From Mesorhizobium sp. B2-4-3 (GTDB lineage: Bacteria; Pseudomonadota; Alphaproteobacteria; Rhizobiales; Rhizobiaceae): a DNA stretch of 47,979 nt. The position numbers and the translations under genes are program-made. The stretch spans positions 1-47,979 of the forward strand of contig NZ_VFVL01000039.1 of the NCBI RefSeq assembly GCF_006442815.1. Reading direction: 5' to 3'. Shown piece after piece: positions 8,763-17,013 of this stretch. Numbering within the stretch: the first letter of the stretch is position 1; each line of letters begins with the position of its first letter. The notes under the pieces are model-generated. The model saw only the letters and a list, made by a program, of their open reading frames with translations, was not told the origin of the DNA and did no database searches.

Positions 8763-9740
8763 ATGAAGTTCACCGAAAAGGACACGATTGCGAAAGACGT
8801 GGAGTTCACGCCCCGCGAGATCGAGATTTTCGCTTCCGTGATGCTGCATGGCACGACCACGAAGGCGGCCGACGCGCTGGACATCACCCAGCCCGCCGTC
8901 AGCAAGATGCTTCAGCAGCTCACCGAGAAGGCGGATTTCCAGCTGTTCAGGAAAAGCCGCCAGCGGCTGATCCCGACCCCCGAAGCACACATGCTCTATG
9001 CCGAGGTGCAGCGGGTTTTCGAATCCGCGCGCGGCATCTCCCGCGCCGCCAGGGAAATCCGCGAGCTGCGCAGCGGCAGGCTGAACATCTGCGCGCTGCC
9101 GGCCTTCGGTTCCACGCTGCTGCCGTCCATCATAACGAGCTTCTCGAAGCAGCATCCGTCCGTATCCATTTCGCTCGATATCCGCAGCTCCGCGACGGTG
9201 GTGCAGAGGGCAAGCCGCAACCAGCTCGACATCGGCATCGGCGTCACCGCGTCGGACGAGAACCCTTCCATCGTCAGGCGCGCGCTGACCGCGACGCCGC
9301 CCGTATGCGTCATGCCGGCGGGGAATCGTTTGGCTGAGCTCGACGTCATCCAGGCCGACGATCTCGACGGTCTCGACTTCATCTCGATGGGTTCCGCCGA
9401 TCCGATGCGACGGCAGCTCGATGCCTTGTGCGAGGAACGCGGCGTCAAGCGCCTGTTGAAGGTGGAGGCGAGCCTTTCTAGCGCCTGCATCGCGCTCGTC
9501 GCCGCCGGGGCGGGCGTGACGGTCGTCGACCGGCTTTCCGCCTGGCTGGCGCGCGACCTGCCGATCGAGATCAGGGACTTCCGGCCGCATCTCGATTTGA
9601 ATCTCAGTGTCTACCGGCCCTGGGGCGTCATCGCATCGACGGCGGCGGACGCCTTCACCGAGCATCTCATCCAGACCACGCGAAGCTTCATGAACGGCGT
9701 GGACGCCGGAATCAGCGCCTTGAGGTCGAGGTCGGCTTAG
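8763..9740 (+). CDS. LysR-family transcriptional regulator
   Basis: 325 residues from the ATG at 8763. An in-frame GTG at 8670 would add 31 residues that are not LysR-like. The N-terminal winged helix-turn-helix is clear: FTPREIEIFASVMLHGTTTKAADALDITQPAVSKMLQQL, with the A-A-x-x-L-x-x-x-Q-P-A-V-S core. It is followed by the usual linker helix and a two-lobed effector-binding domain starting near residue 95 (LRSGRLNICALPAFGSTLLP). LysR regulators normally activate a divergent or adjacent catabolic gene in response to the substrate. Genes on both sides, amidase and importer on the left and aminotransferase and reductase on the right, form its probable regulon. Confidence 0.9.
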   Translation: MKFTEKDTIAKDVEFTPREIEIFASVMLHGTTTKAADALDITQPAVSKMLQQLTEKADFQLFRKSRQRLIPTPEAHMLYAEVQRVFESARGISRAAREIRELRSGRLNICALPAFGSTLLPSIITSFSKQHPSVSISLDIRSSATVVQRASRNQLDIGIGVTASDENPSIVRRALTATPPVCVMPAGNRLAELDVIQADDLDGLDFISMGSADPMRRQLDALCEERGVKRLLKVEASLSSACIALVAAGAGVTVVDRLSAWLARDLPIEIRDFRPHLDLNLSVYRPWGVIASTAADAFTEHLIQTTRSFMNGVDAGISALRSRSA

Positions 9741-9753
9741 CCGGCATCGAGAT

Positions 9754-10896
9754 CTAACGGAGCGGCAGGCTGCGGAACAGGCGCTCGATATCGGCTTCGT
9801 CATTGTAGACATGCGGCGACACGCGCATCTTGGTGCCGCGCAGCGTGACATGGACATTGGCGCGCTTCAATTCCTGCGCCGCATCCGGTGACAGTCGATC
9901 GCCGATATCGAGGATCGAGATATGCGGCGTCGGGTGGCGCGGCCGCGCGACCGGGAGCCCCCGATTTTCCGCCTCGGCCCAGACGCACTCGTTGAGGTGG
10001 CGAAGGCGCTCGAACACCCGGCTGACGGTCCATTCGCGGATGAGTGTCATGGCGGCGATTGCCACCGGCAGGACCGCGAAATCGGAGCGTTCGCCCATGT
10101 CGAACCGCCGCGCGCCCGGCAGAAACTCCGCCACCGTCACCTTGTAGAAGTCGGACCGGTCGCCGCCCAGGCGGTTCCATGAATGATGCTCCAGCGTGCG
10201 GCCCTCTTCGTGCCAGCGCGGATCGGCGTAGAGGAAGGCCAGGCGATAGGGACCAAGCAGGAATTTGTAGGTGGCAAAGACCAGGAAATCCGGCCGCACC
10301 CGGCGAACGTCGAAGGGTACTGCGCCAACCCATTGGGTGCCGTCGACGACAAGCGCGGCGCCTGCCGCCCGCGCGGCTTCCGCCACCTCCTCGAGGTCGA
10401 TCGCCATCCCCTCGAACCAGTGGACGAGGGTACCGGCGACGACCGCGATCGGACGGCCCGAGTTGCGGATTGCCGATACGATCGCGCCGGTCCAGTCGCC
10501 GTCGGCCGGTTGCGCAACGATGTCGACAAGTGCACCCGAGCGCTGCGCCAGATCGTACCAGACATATCGGTGTGAGGTGTGCTCGTTCTCCATGAGAAGG
10601 ATCGCCGAACCCGCCGGAGCCGCCACGTTGGCCGCCGCGATCGCCATGCCGTAGCTGGTGGCGGCGACGATGGCGATGTCGTCTGTGTCGGCGCCGACCA
10701 TCGAGGCGGCGAGCTGCCGCGCCTGTTCCACATCGTCGTAGTAGGATGCGATGGTCATCTTCCAGGGTTCGGCCTTCACCCTGACGCCTGCCTCTCCGGC
10801 CGCGACCGCGGCATTCGGGATCGGAGACATGTAGGCGGCGTCGAGATAGGCCGTCTCGCGGGGTATGGAAAAGAGATCGCGCTGGCAGCTCAACAT
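9754..10896 (-). CDS. Class-V PLP-dependent aminotransferase (kynureninase/NifS-like fold)
   Basis: 380 residues from the ATG at 10896, which lies four bases after the stop of the upstream reductase gene; the open frame extends further but overlaps that gene. Class-V features are visible: an ENEHTSHRYVW segment, the PLP-contacting VVDGTQWVGAVPFD (D185, Q188) and the Schiff-base lysine in FATYKFLLGPY (K211). Substrates of this fold range from transamination to beta-elimination and epimerisation, so the reaction cannot be fixed from sequence. Its position in a two-gene minus-strand unit with an imine-reductase-like gene, beside RidA and a FAD amino-acid oxidase, suggests a role in amino-group removal or transfer. 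It ends 13 bases from the converging lysR gene. Confidence 0.85.
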   Translation of the reverse strand: MLSCQRDLFSIPRETAYLDAAYMSPIPNAAVAAGEAGVRVKAEPWKMTIASYYDDVEQARQLAASMVGADTDDIAIVAATSYGMAIAAANVAAPAGSAILLMENEHTSHRYVWYDLAQRSGALVDIVAQPADGDWTGAIVSAIRNSGRPIAVVAGTLVHWFEGMAIDLEEVAEAARAAGAALVVDGTQWVGAVPFDVRRVRPDFLVFATYKFLLGPYRLAFLYADPRWHEEGRTLEHHSWNRLGGDRSDFYKVTVAEFLPGARRFDMGERSDFAVLPVAIAAMTLIREWTVSRVFERLRHLNECVWAEAENRGLPVARPRHPTPHISILDIGDRLSPDAAQELKRANVHVTLRGTKMRVSPHVYNDEADIERLFRSLPLR

Positions 10897-10900
10897 GGCG

Positions 10901-11902
10901 TCACAACCTGAAATCGATCGAAGTGCCCAGCCCGGCCTCGCGGGCGCGAGCATAGACGAGATTGGCAAGCTCGATGTCCTGGGCCGGAACGCCGAGGGAC
11001 CGGTAGAGGGTGATGTCGGCATCGCCGGCACGGCCCGGCTTGATGCCAGCCAGCACGTCGCCGATCTCGCCGCGAATATGGTCGCGGCCGATCTCGCCGC
11101 TTTCTATCGCCTCGACCAGCTCGCCCGCGGCCACCAGCGCCATGGGCAGGTAATCGACCCAGATCTTCGACCGGCGCACGCATTCGACGTCGATCTCGCG
11201 GCATGAGGCGACGCTCGCGCCGACCGCGTTGACGTGGACGCCGGGCGGCAGCCATCTGCCGAACAGCACCGGCTGCTCGGACGATGTCGTCGTGCAGATG
11301 ATGTCGGCTCCGCGAACGGCTTCGGCAGCGTCGCCATGCGCCTCGGCTTCGAAGCCGGTTGCCGACAGGCTCTCGGCGAAGCGCCGCGCCTTGGCGGGAT
11401 CGCGGCCCCAGACATGGACCGTCCGGATCGGCCTCACCTGCGAGATGGCCTCGACGTGCCGGCGGGCCTGCTCGCCATAGCCGAGGACGGTCAGCATGGA
11501 ACTGCCCGGGCGCGACAGCGCCCTCGTGGCGACCGTGCTGGCGGCCGCGGTTCGCCACGCCGTCAATTCTCCCCCGTCGATCAAGGCGACGGGCTGCCCG
11601 TGATCCTTGTCGAACAGGAAGACGACGCCGCGGTGCGACGCGAGCCCGTGGGCGAAATTGCCGGGAAACACCGACAGCACCTTCGCCCCGAACAGCGGCC
11701 TGTCGTCAAGCGCGGCATACATCAGCGACAGGCAACTGCCTGCCGCCCCGGGCAGGTCGAGCGTGCGCCTGATCTGCTGGCGGGCCGCGCCGTTCGAGGT
11801 CTTGAGCAGCGCCGCCTCGGTCGCTTCAAGCGCCAGGGGAAGCGTCAGTGCCTGGCGGATCGCGTTCCTGTCGATCAGCAGGAATTCGGTCCCGGCATTC
11901 AC
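10901..11902 (-). CDS. Ornithine cyclodeaminase/mu-crystallin family protein, probably a ketimine reductase or amino-acid dehydrogenase
   Basis: 333 residues from GTG 11902, chosen because GGAAGAG sits 8 bases upstream and the length then fits the family; the frame stays open upstream. The N-terminal substrate domain has the conserved lysine in FGAKVLSVFPGN (K74) and R117 in ELTAWRTAA. The Rossmann domain starts at TVLGYGEQARRH (residues 138-148). In true ornithine cyclodeaminase an Asp follows the NAVGG motif; here the segment reads NAVGASVASCREID, with no such Asp. That pattern is closer to mu-crystallin and archaeal alanine dehydrogenase, which reduce imines with NAD(P)H, so I do not call it a cyclodeaminase. 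It is the first gene of a unit with the aminotransferase. Confidence 0.8.
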   Translation of the reverse strand: MNAGTEFLLIDRNAIRQALTLPLALEATEAALLKTSNGAARQQIRRTLDLPGAAGSCLSLMYAALDDRPLFGAKVLSVFPGNFAHGLASHRGVVFLFDKDHGQPVALIDGGELTAWRTAAASTVATRALSRPGSSMLTVLGYGEQARRHVEAISQVRPIRTVHVWGRDPAKARRFAESLSATGFEAEAHGDAAEAVRGADIICTTTSSEQPVLFGRWLPPGVHVNAVGASVASCREIDVECVRRSKIWVDYLPMALVAAGELVEAIESGEIGRDHIRGEIGDVLAGIKPGRAGDADITLYRSLGVPAQDIELANLVYARAREAGLGTSIDFRL

Positions 11903-12354
11903 CTTGCGGTCTCTTCCATTCCACCGACCTCCATATATGCCAGCGTGTGCGCCAGGCTCCGCCGAGCCTAGCACCGCCTTCGCAAGCTCTTGCCCACGAC
12001 TTTCATAACTTCGTGCGAGAAGCTGCCCATGCGGCATCATGCGCCGGCGAATGCGCCCGTCGGATCGCGGCACGCGTCGGTTCATAACTTTTGGCCACCA
12101 ACGGCAGCGGCCAGTTCAATTGACCGTGATTGCCCGCCCGTTGCAATGTTTTTCAGCAAACTCAGATGTTGCGCTGGATATCCGCGGCAAATCATCTGGA
12201 GCGCAGAAAAATAGTATCGATCGAATAGGCAATATCAGAGACAGAAATACACTCGTGATGTTGGTAGTTCGGCCATCGAGTGGAATAAAATGCCTAGCCA
12301 ATATTAAAATAATTGATTGGCAGGAAGAGTAGAAGACTATCGGAGGTTATCAAT
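11903..12354. promoter_or_regulatory. Divergent control region between reductase and FAD oxidase genes, with two TTCATAAC sites
   Basis: 452 bases without a credible gene. It contains TTCATAACTT at 12002-12011 and again at 12081-12090, 79 bases apart on the same strand; the second is preceded by G, giving the same 9-mer as at 8640. The part from ~12120 to 12340 is clearly richer in A and T than its surroundings, as expected for a promoter of the oxidase gene. CGGAGG at 12341-12346 is that gene's ribosome binding site. Confidence 0.45.
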
Positions 12355-13491
12355 ATGCGCGTCGTGGTCATCGGTTCCGGCATCGTCGGCAGCTCTGCTG
12401 CTTATGAATGCGCCAAGGCGGGAGCAGAGGTTGTCGTGCTGGAGGCCGAGAGGATAGCGGGAGGCACGTCGGCGGTAAGCTTTGCCTGGACGAACGCGAC
12501 AACCAAGCGGCCGCGGCCCTATTTCGATCTCAACGTTGCCGGCATGCGTGCCCATCTCGAACTGAAGCGCGACTTCGGCGCCGCTCCCTGGTTCACGCAA
12601 ACCGGCAGTTTCGATTGGCGCACGGTGCCGGAGTCGATGGATGATTATTTCGAGAACTTCCGGCAGATGAAGGAGTGGGGCTACGGCGTCGAGTGGATCG
12701 ACAAGAAGTTGGTCGCCGAGATGGAGCCCGACATCGATATCGCTGCCATTGGCGATTGTCCGGTCTCATATTATCCGGAGGAAGGCTGGGTCGATCCGGT
12801 CCTTTATTCGGCCTGGCTTTTGCGGGCGGCCAAGGAGCGCTGGGGCGCCAAGGTGAGGGTCAATGCGCGTGTGACCGAGATCGAGACCGAAGGCGGCCGC
12901 ATCCGGGCGGTTCGCACGGCGGATGGCGAGCGCCACGCCGCCGATGCCGTGGTGAATTGCACCGGCGGCTGGTCCAGCCAGAGGCTCGGCGATGCCCAGG
13001 GCATCCCGCTGTCCTCGACGATCGGCGTGCTCGCCTTCACCCCGCCGGTGGCGTTGACGCTGCGCAGCCAGTTGCATGCCGACGATCTGGACATACGGCC
13101 GGACGGTGCGGGCCGTATCATGATCCACAAGGTCTCGGTGGATCTGACCCTCAAGAAGCCGCAGCCGCTGAGCCCCGCCGGCGAGGAGGCGAAGACGCTG
13201 CTGGAGGCAGCAGGCAAAGTCCTGCCTTCACTTCGCGCCGCGGGTGTGGAAGCCATCCGCACCACCGTGCGACCCTTCCCGGAGGACGGCTACACCTGCG
13301 CCGGCGCGATGCCGGACGTCGCCGGCCACTACATGGCCGTGACGCACAGCGGCGTCACCATCGGTCCGCAACTGGGCAGGGTGGTCGCCGACGAGGTCGT
13401 ACGCGGCAAGATCCATGACGAGATGGAGACGTTCCGTCCGCAGCGCTTCTTCCAGGCCAGCGCAACACGCGCCGCCGCCGCGCACGCATGA
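12355..13491 (+). CDS. FAD-dependent amino-acid oxidoreductase (DadA/glycine-oxidase-like, DAO family)
   Basis: 378 residues from ATG 12355, with CGGAGG eight bases upstream. The N-terminus is the FAD-binding Rossmann motif MRVVVIGSGIVGSSAAYECAKAGAEV followed by the acidic residue in VLEAE. The C-terminal half carries the DAO-family closing motif, here YMAVTHSGVTIGPQLGRVVADEV. These enzymes oxidise D- or secondary amino acids to imino acids, either with oxygen or through the respiratory chain. No membrane anchor is seen. The next gene, 24 bases downstream on the same strand, encodes RidA, which hydrolyses the imines such enzymes make. The substrate is not predictable beyond an amino or imino acid. 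Confidence 0.88.
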   Translation: MRVVVIGSGIVGSSAAYECAKAGAEVVVLEAERIAGGTSAVSFAWTNATTKRPRPYFDLNVAGMRAHLELKRDFGAAPWFTQTGSFDWRTVPESMDDYFENFRQMKEWGYGVEWIDKKLVAEMEPDIDIAAIGDCPVSYYPEEGWVDPVLYSAWLLRAAKERWGAKVRVNARVTEIETEGGRIRAVRTADGERHAADAVVNCTGGWSSQRLGDAQGIPLSSTIGVLAFTPPVALTLRSQLHADDLDIRPDGAGRIMIHKVSVDLTLKKPQPLSPAGEEAKTLLEAAGKVLPSLRAAGVEAIRTTVRPFPEDGYTCAGAMPDVAGHYMAVTHSGVTIGPQLGRVVADEVVRGKIHDEMETFRPQRFFQASATRAAAAHA

Positions 13492-13515
13492 TCCCTCTTC
13501 AAACGCAGGCCCACG

Positions 13516-13866
13516 ATGGCGAAGATTGAAAGATACCAGAAGAACGAGAAGCTCAGCCGGATCGTCGTCCACAACGGAACGATCTATCTTTCGGGCCTGA
13601 CTGCCGATGACAAGGAAGCCGACACGATCGGCCAGACCAGGCAGATACTGAGAAAGGCCGATGCGCTTCTGACCAGCGTCGGCGCGGATCGATCGCGGCT
13701 GCTGTCCGCGCAGATCTGGTTGAAGGATGTCGAGGATTTCGACGCGATGAACAAGGCCTGGGTCGAGTGGCTCGACGGCGCCGAGCCACCGGCCCGTGCC
13801 ACGGTCGGAGCGAGCTTCGCGTTGCCCGAAATACGTGTTGAAATCCAGCTTACCGCGGCAAGCTGA
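13516..13866 (+). CDS. RidA-family reactive imine/enamine deaminase
   Basis: 116 residues, close to the standard size. The family markers are VVHNGTIYLSGLTA near the start, the paired lysine/aspartate helix LKDVEDFDAMNKAWVEW, and PPARATVGASFALPEIRVEIQLTA at the end, in which R94 aligns with the substrate-carboxylate-binding arginine of RidA and E109 with its conserved glutamate. RidA proteins form trimers in the cytosol and convert 2-iminoacids to 2-oxoacids and ammonia. Position directly after a FAD amino-acid oxidase supports a dedicated role in the same pathway. It converges on the secretion operon 42 bases away. Confidence 0.88.
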   Translation: MAKIERYQKNEKLSRIVVHNGTIYLSGLTADDKEADTIGQTRQILRKADALLTSVGADRSRLLSAQIWLKDVEDFDAMNKAWVEWLDGAEPPARATVGASFALPEIRVEIQLTAAS

Positions 13867-13908
13867 GCATAGCGCTGCGAAGCCGCGTGCGAACCTGCAA
13901 AAAGCCGC

Positions 13909-15225
13909 CTACCTTTCCCTGAACGCCCTTGCGAACGAGTCCATCATAGGGCGCACCAGATACTCGAAGAAGGTCCGGTCGCCGGTGCTGATGAAGGTGT
14001 CGACTGGGGTGCCGGGATAGAGCTGTTCTCTCTTCACGCCCGCGGGCAGGGCCTCAGTGATCTTCAGCCTGGCGCGGAAATAGGGTTCGTGGGTGGCCTC
14101 GTCGATCAGCCGGTCGGCGGAGATATCGCTCACCGTGGCCGGGACTTCCGGCGTCAGGCGGGCGTTGAGCGCCGAGAGCCTGAGCTTCGCCTGTTGGCCG
14201 ATATGCACCTGGTCGATGTCCTTCGGCCGCAGCCTGGCATCCACCACAAGGCCGGATGACGTGGGCAGGATCTCCATGATCTTCTCGCCGGGCGCCGCCA
14301 CGCTGCCTTGCGAGTTGTAGGTCGACGACACGACGATGCCCGCCGCCGGCGCGGTGATCGTCGTGCGCTGCAGCACCGCTTGCGCGGCGCGCATCTGCTC
14401 CTCGATGTCGGCGAGATTGGTGCGCACATCGTCGAGCTTGGTCAGCGCCTCCTCGACGCGCTGCGTCGTGGCGCGCTCGGTCTGCGCCTCGGCCTCGACG
14501 ATCTGCGTGTTGGCCGAGGCGAGATCCGCCTCCAGCGCACCGGCCTGGCCGACCAGGTCGGCCTCCGAGCGCAGCAGCTGCGAATATTCGGTGCGGTTGG
14601 TGAGGCCCTTGTCGAGAAGGTCGGTCTTGATGCCGAGTTCCTTTTTTACCACCTCGGCCTGCTGTTCGATTGCAGCCTTCTGCGCGTTCAAGCCCTTCAC
14701 CGACTCATGATGCATGGCGACGCGCTGGGCCAGGATCGACTGTTCCGAGTGGAACCGCGCAAGCCTGGCGTCGAATTCCTTCCGCTGTTCGCGGATGAGG
14801 TTTTCGAATTCCTGCTGGAACGGCGCCGGCGCTGGCTCGGCGATCGGCGCCAGCGTGGCGAGGCCGTCGCGCTCGGCCTCCAGCCGCGCCGCGCTGGCCT
14901 TGAGCGCGATCCACTTCCTTGTCAGCCGGTTGAGGTCGGCCTCCGCGGCGGTCCGGTCGAGCAGGATGAGCTCCTGGCCTTCGCGCACGCGGTCGCCTTC
15001 ATGCACCAGCAACTGCCTGATGATGCCGCCCTCCCGGTGCTGGATCAGGATGTTGCCGCCGGTCGCCGCGATCGTGCCTTGCGTGATCACCGCGCCGGCC
15101 AGCCGCGCGCTCGCTGCCCAATAGCCGAAGCCGCCGACCATCAGCGCGATCGCCGCGTAGCCGGCGAAGGCCGTGCGCCGGAAATCGGTGCGCGGGCGGC
15201 CTTCGAATGTGAGGCTCTGCGTCAT
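13909..15225 (-). CDS. Type I secretion membrane-fusion protein, HlyD family (PrsE-like)
   Basis: 438 residues. A short cytosolic N-terminus is followed by one membrane helix (FAGYAAIALMVGGFGYWAASARLAG, about residues 19-43). The lipoyl-like half motif follows (GGNILIQHREGGIIRQLLVHEGDRVREGQ), then a long alpha-helical coiled-coil hairpin at ~residues 85-285, and a C-terminal beta-barrel with the HlyD signature near PAGVKREQLYPGTPVDTFI. It bridges the inner-membrane exporter to an outer-membrane TolC-type channel in the periplasm. It is the third gene of a minus-strand operon, three bases after the ABC exporter. Family knowledge ties this pair (PrsD/PrsE in Sinorhizobium and Rhizobium) to secretion of glycanases and adhesins. 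Confidence 0.92.
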   Translation of the reverse strand: MTQSLTFEGRPRTDFRRTAFAGYAAIALMVGGFGYWAASARLAGAVITQGTIAATGGNILIQHREGGIIRQLLVHEGDRVREGQELILLDRTAAEADLNRLTRKWIALKASAARLEAERDGLATLAPIAEPAPAPFQQEFENLIREQRKEFDARLARFHSEQSILAQRVAMHHESVKGLNAQKAAIEQQAEVVKKELGIKTDLLDKGLTNRTEYSQLLRSEADLVGQAGALEADLASANTQIVEAEAQTERATTQRVEEALTKLDDVRTNLADIEEQMRAAQAVLQRTTITAPAAGIVVSSTYNSQGSVAAPGEKIMEILPTSSGLVVDARLRPKDIDQVHIGQQAKLRLSALNARLTPEVPATVSDISADRLIDEATHEPYFRARLKITEALPAGVKREQLYPGTPVDTFISTGDRTFFEYLVRPMMDSFARAFRER

Positions 15226-15228
15226 CGT

Positions 15229-17001
15229 CTAGGATCCATGGCGGATGGTCTGCGAGGCGCGGATGGTCGGCGCGAACGATCCGGTCACCACTGTGCTCCG
15301 CTGCGTGCCCTTGCCCCTGTCTACAGTTGACTGGCGCAGCACCTCGGCGCTCGGCCCGAACGCCTCGATGACGCCGCCGCGCAAAACCATCACGCGGTCG
15401 CAGGCGGCGGCGATCGCAGGGCGATGCGTGATCACGATCGTGGTGACGCCCGCGGCGCGAGCCGCCGCGAGCACCGCTTCCAGTGCTGTCTCTCCGGCGC
15501 CGTCGAGATGCGTGCTCGGCTCGTCCAGAACCAGGATGCGCGGATTGCCGTAGAAGGCGCGCGCCAGCCCCACCCGCTGCCGCTCGCCGCCCGACAGCGT
15601 CCCGGCGATCACCGTCTGATAGCCGTCGCGCAGCGAAAGGATCAGCTCATGCGCCTCGGCGCGTTTTGCCGCCTCGACGATTGCCGCGTCGTCCGCGTCC
15701 GCGTCGAAACGGGCGATGTTGTCGGCGATGGAGCCCGGGAAAAGCTCCACCTCCTGCGCCAGATAGCCGATATGCCGTCCAAGCTGGTTTTCGTCCAAGG
15801 TCCTGAGCTCCGCGCCGTCGATCCTGACCGTGCCGCCGCTCGGCTGGGCGGCCCCGGCAAGCAGCCGCGCCAGCGTGGACTTGCCGGCGCCGCTCGGGCC
15901 GACGATCGCCACCGCTTCGCCGGGCTGAATCGCGAAGCTCAGCCGCTTCAGGATGGGCTCGGCGCCGAACGTCGCATTCGGCGCGATGAAGAAAAGATCC
16001 TGCGCGGCAATCGCGCCGTTCGGGTCGGGCAGGATGAGCTTGCTGGCCTGTGCGGGCTGCGCCGCGAGCGCTTCTCCCAGCCGGGACCATGCGCGCCTCG
16101 CCTCGACGATCTGCCGCCAGGAACCGATCAACTGGTCGAGCGGTTGCAGCGCGCGCGACGACACCAGCGACGAGGCGAAGATCATGCCGGCCGTCATCTC
16201 GCCCTTGAGCACCAGCCAGGCGCCGGCGCCGAGGATCGCCAGCTGCAGCATCATGCGGAGCGCTCTCGATGCGCCGCTGAAGACGGCGTTGGCGCTGGCC
16301 GAACGGTCGTGCAGGGCAAGCGCCGCCGCCACATGTCGGCCCCATGCGCGCGCGGCGTTTTCCACCATGCCCATGGCGCGCAGCGTCTCGGCGTTGCGGG
16401 CAAAGGCCTGCTCGGCCTTGCTGGCCAGGGCCGAACGCTCCGCCGAAAGCGCGTCGTTCCTGCCGATGGCAAGCTGGTTGGCCGCGACCAGCACGACGAG
16501 CAGCACCGCGCCGCCGAGCGTCACCCAGAACAGCACCGGATGGATGAGATAGAGCAGCGCCAGGAAGATCGGCGCGAAGGGCAGGTCGAACAGCACCGAG
16601 ACACCGCGCGAGCGGATGAAGGCGCAGACCGAGGCGAGGTCGTTGAGTGGCGACAGCGCGCTTCTGGCGCCGAGCGACGCGGCGAAAGCCGTCGCGCCCA
16701 ACCTCTCATTGACCGTAGCTGCGACGCGCTGCGTGTAGACGGCACGGATGGCATCGAGGAAACCGAGGAAGCCAAGCGCGGCGACCGCGATGACAGACAA
16801 ATAGACGAGCGTCTCGACGCTGGAGGAGGGCAGCACCCGGTCATAGACCTGGAGCAGATAGAGCGGGATGACCAGCAGCAACAGGTTGATCAGCAGCGAG
16901 AACAGGCCGACATCGGCGATGGCGCGCAGGAACACCCGGCGCAAAAGCACCGGCCGCGGGCCGGCCTGTCCGATCGCATCCGGGGCGCGCTCCCTCGACA
17001 T
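15229..17001 (-). CDS. Type I secretion ABC transporter (permease/ATPase, PrsD-like)
   Basis: 590 residues, the normal size for a PrtD/PrsD exporter half without an N-terminal peptidase domain. Membrane helices fill residues ~28-290. The ATPase domain shows Walker A GPSGAGKS (368-375), the signature LSGGERQR (469-476) and Walker B ILVLDEP (489-495) with the catalytic E494. It forms a homodimer in the inner membrane that drives proteins with RTX repeats out through an HlyD adaptor and an outer-membrane channel. The upstream gene, 12 bases away, encodes a glycanase with RTX-type repeats, the likely cargo. Confidence 0.93.
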   Translation of the reverse strand: MSRERAPDAIGQAGPRPVLLRRVFLRAIADVGLFSLLINLLLLVIPLYLLQVYDRVLPSSSVETLVYLSVIAVAALGFLGFLDAIRAVYTQRVAATVNERLGATAFAASLGARSALSPLNDLASVCAFIRSRGVSVLFDLPFAPIFLALLYLIHPVLFWVTLGGAVLLVVLVAANQLAIGRNDALSAERSALASKAEQAFARNAETLRAMGMVENAARAWGRHVAAALALHDRSASANAVFSGASRALRMMLQLAILGAGAWLVLKGEMTAGMIFASSLVSSRALQPLDQLIGSWRQIVEARRAWSRLGEALAAQPAQASKLILPDPNGAIAAQDLFFIAPNATFGAEPILKRLSFAIQPGEAVAIVGPSGAGKSTLARLLAGAAQPSGGTVRIDGAELRTLDENQLGRHIGYLAQEVELFPGSIADNIARFDADADDAAIVEAAKRAEAHELILSLRDGYQTVIAGTLSGGERQRVGLARAFYGNPRILVLDEPSTHLDGAGETALEAVLAAARAAGVTTIVITHRPAIAAACDRVMVLRGGVIEAFGPSAEVLRQSTVDRGKGTQRSTVVTGSFAPTIRASQTIRHGS

Positions 17002-17013
17002 CGCCTCGACCGC

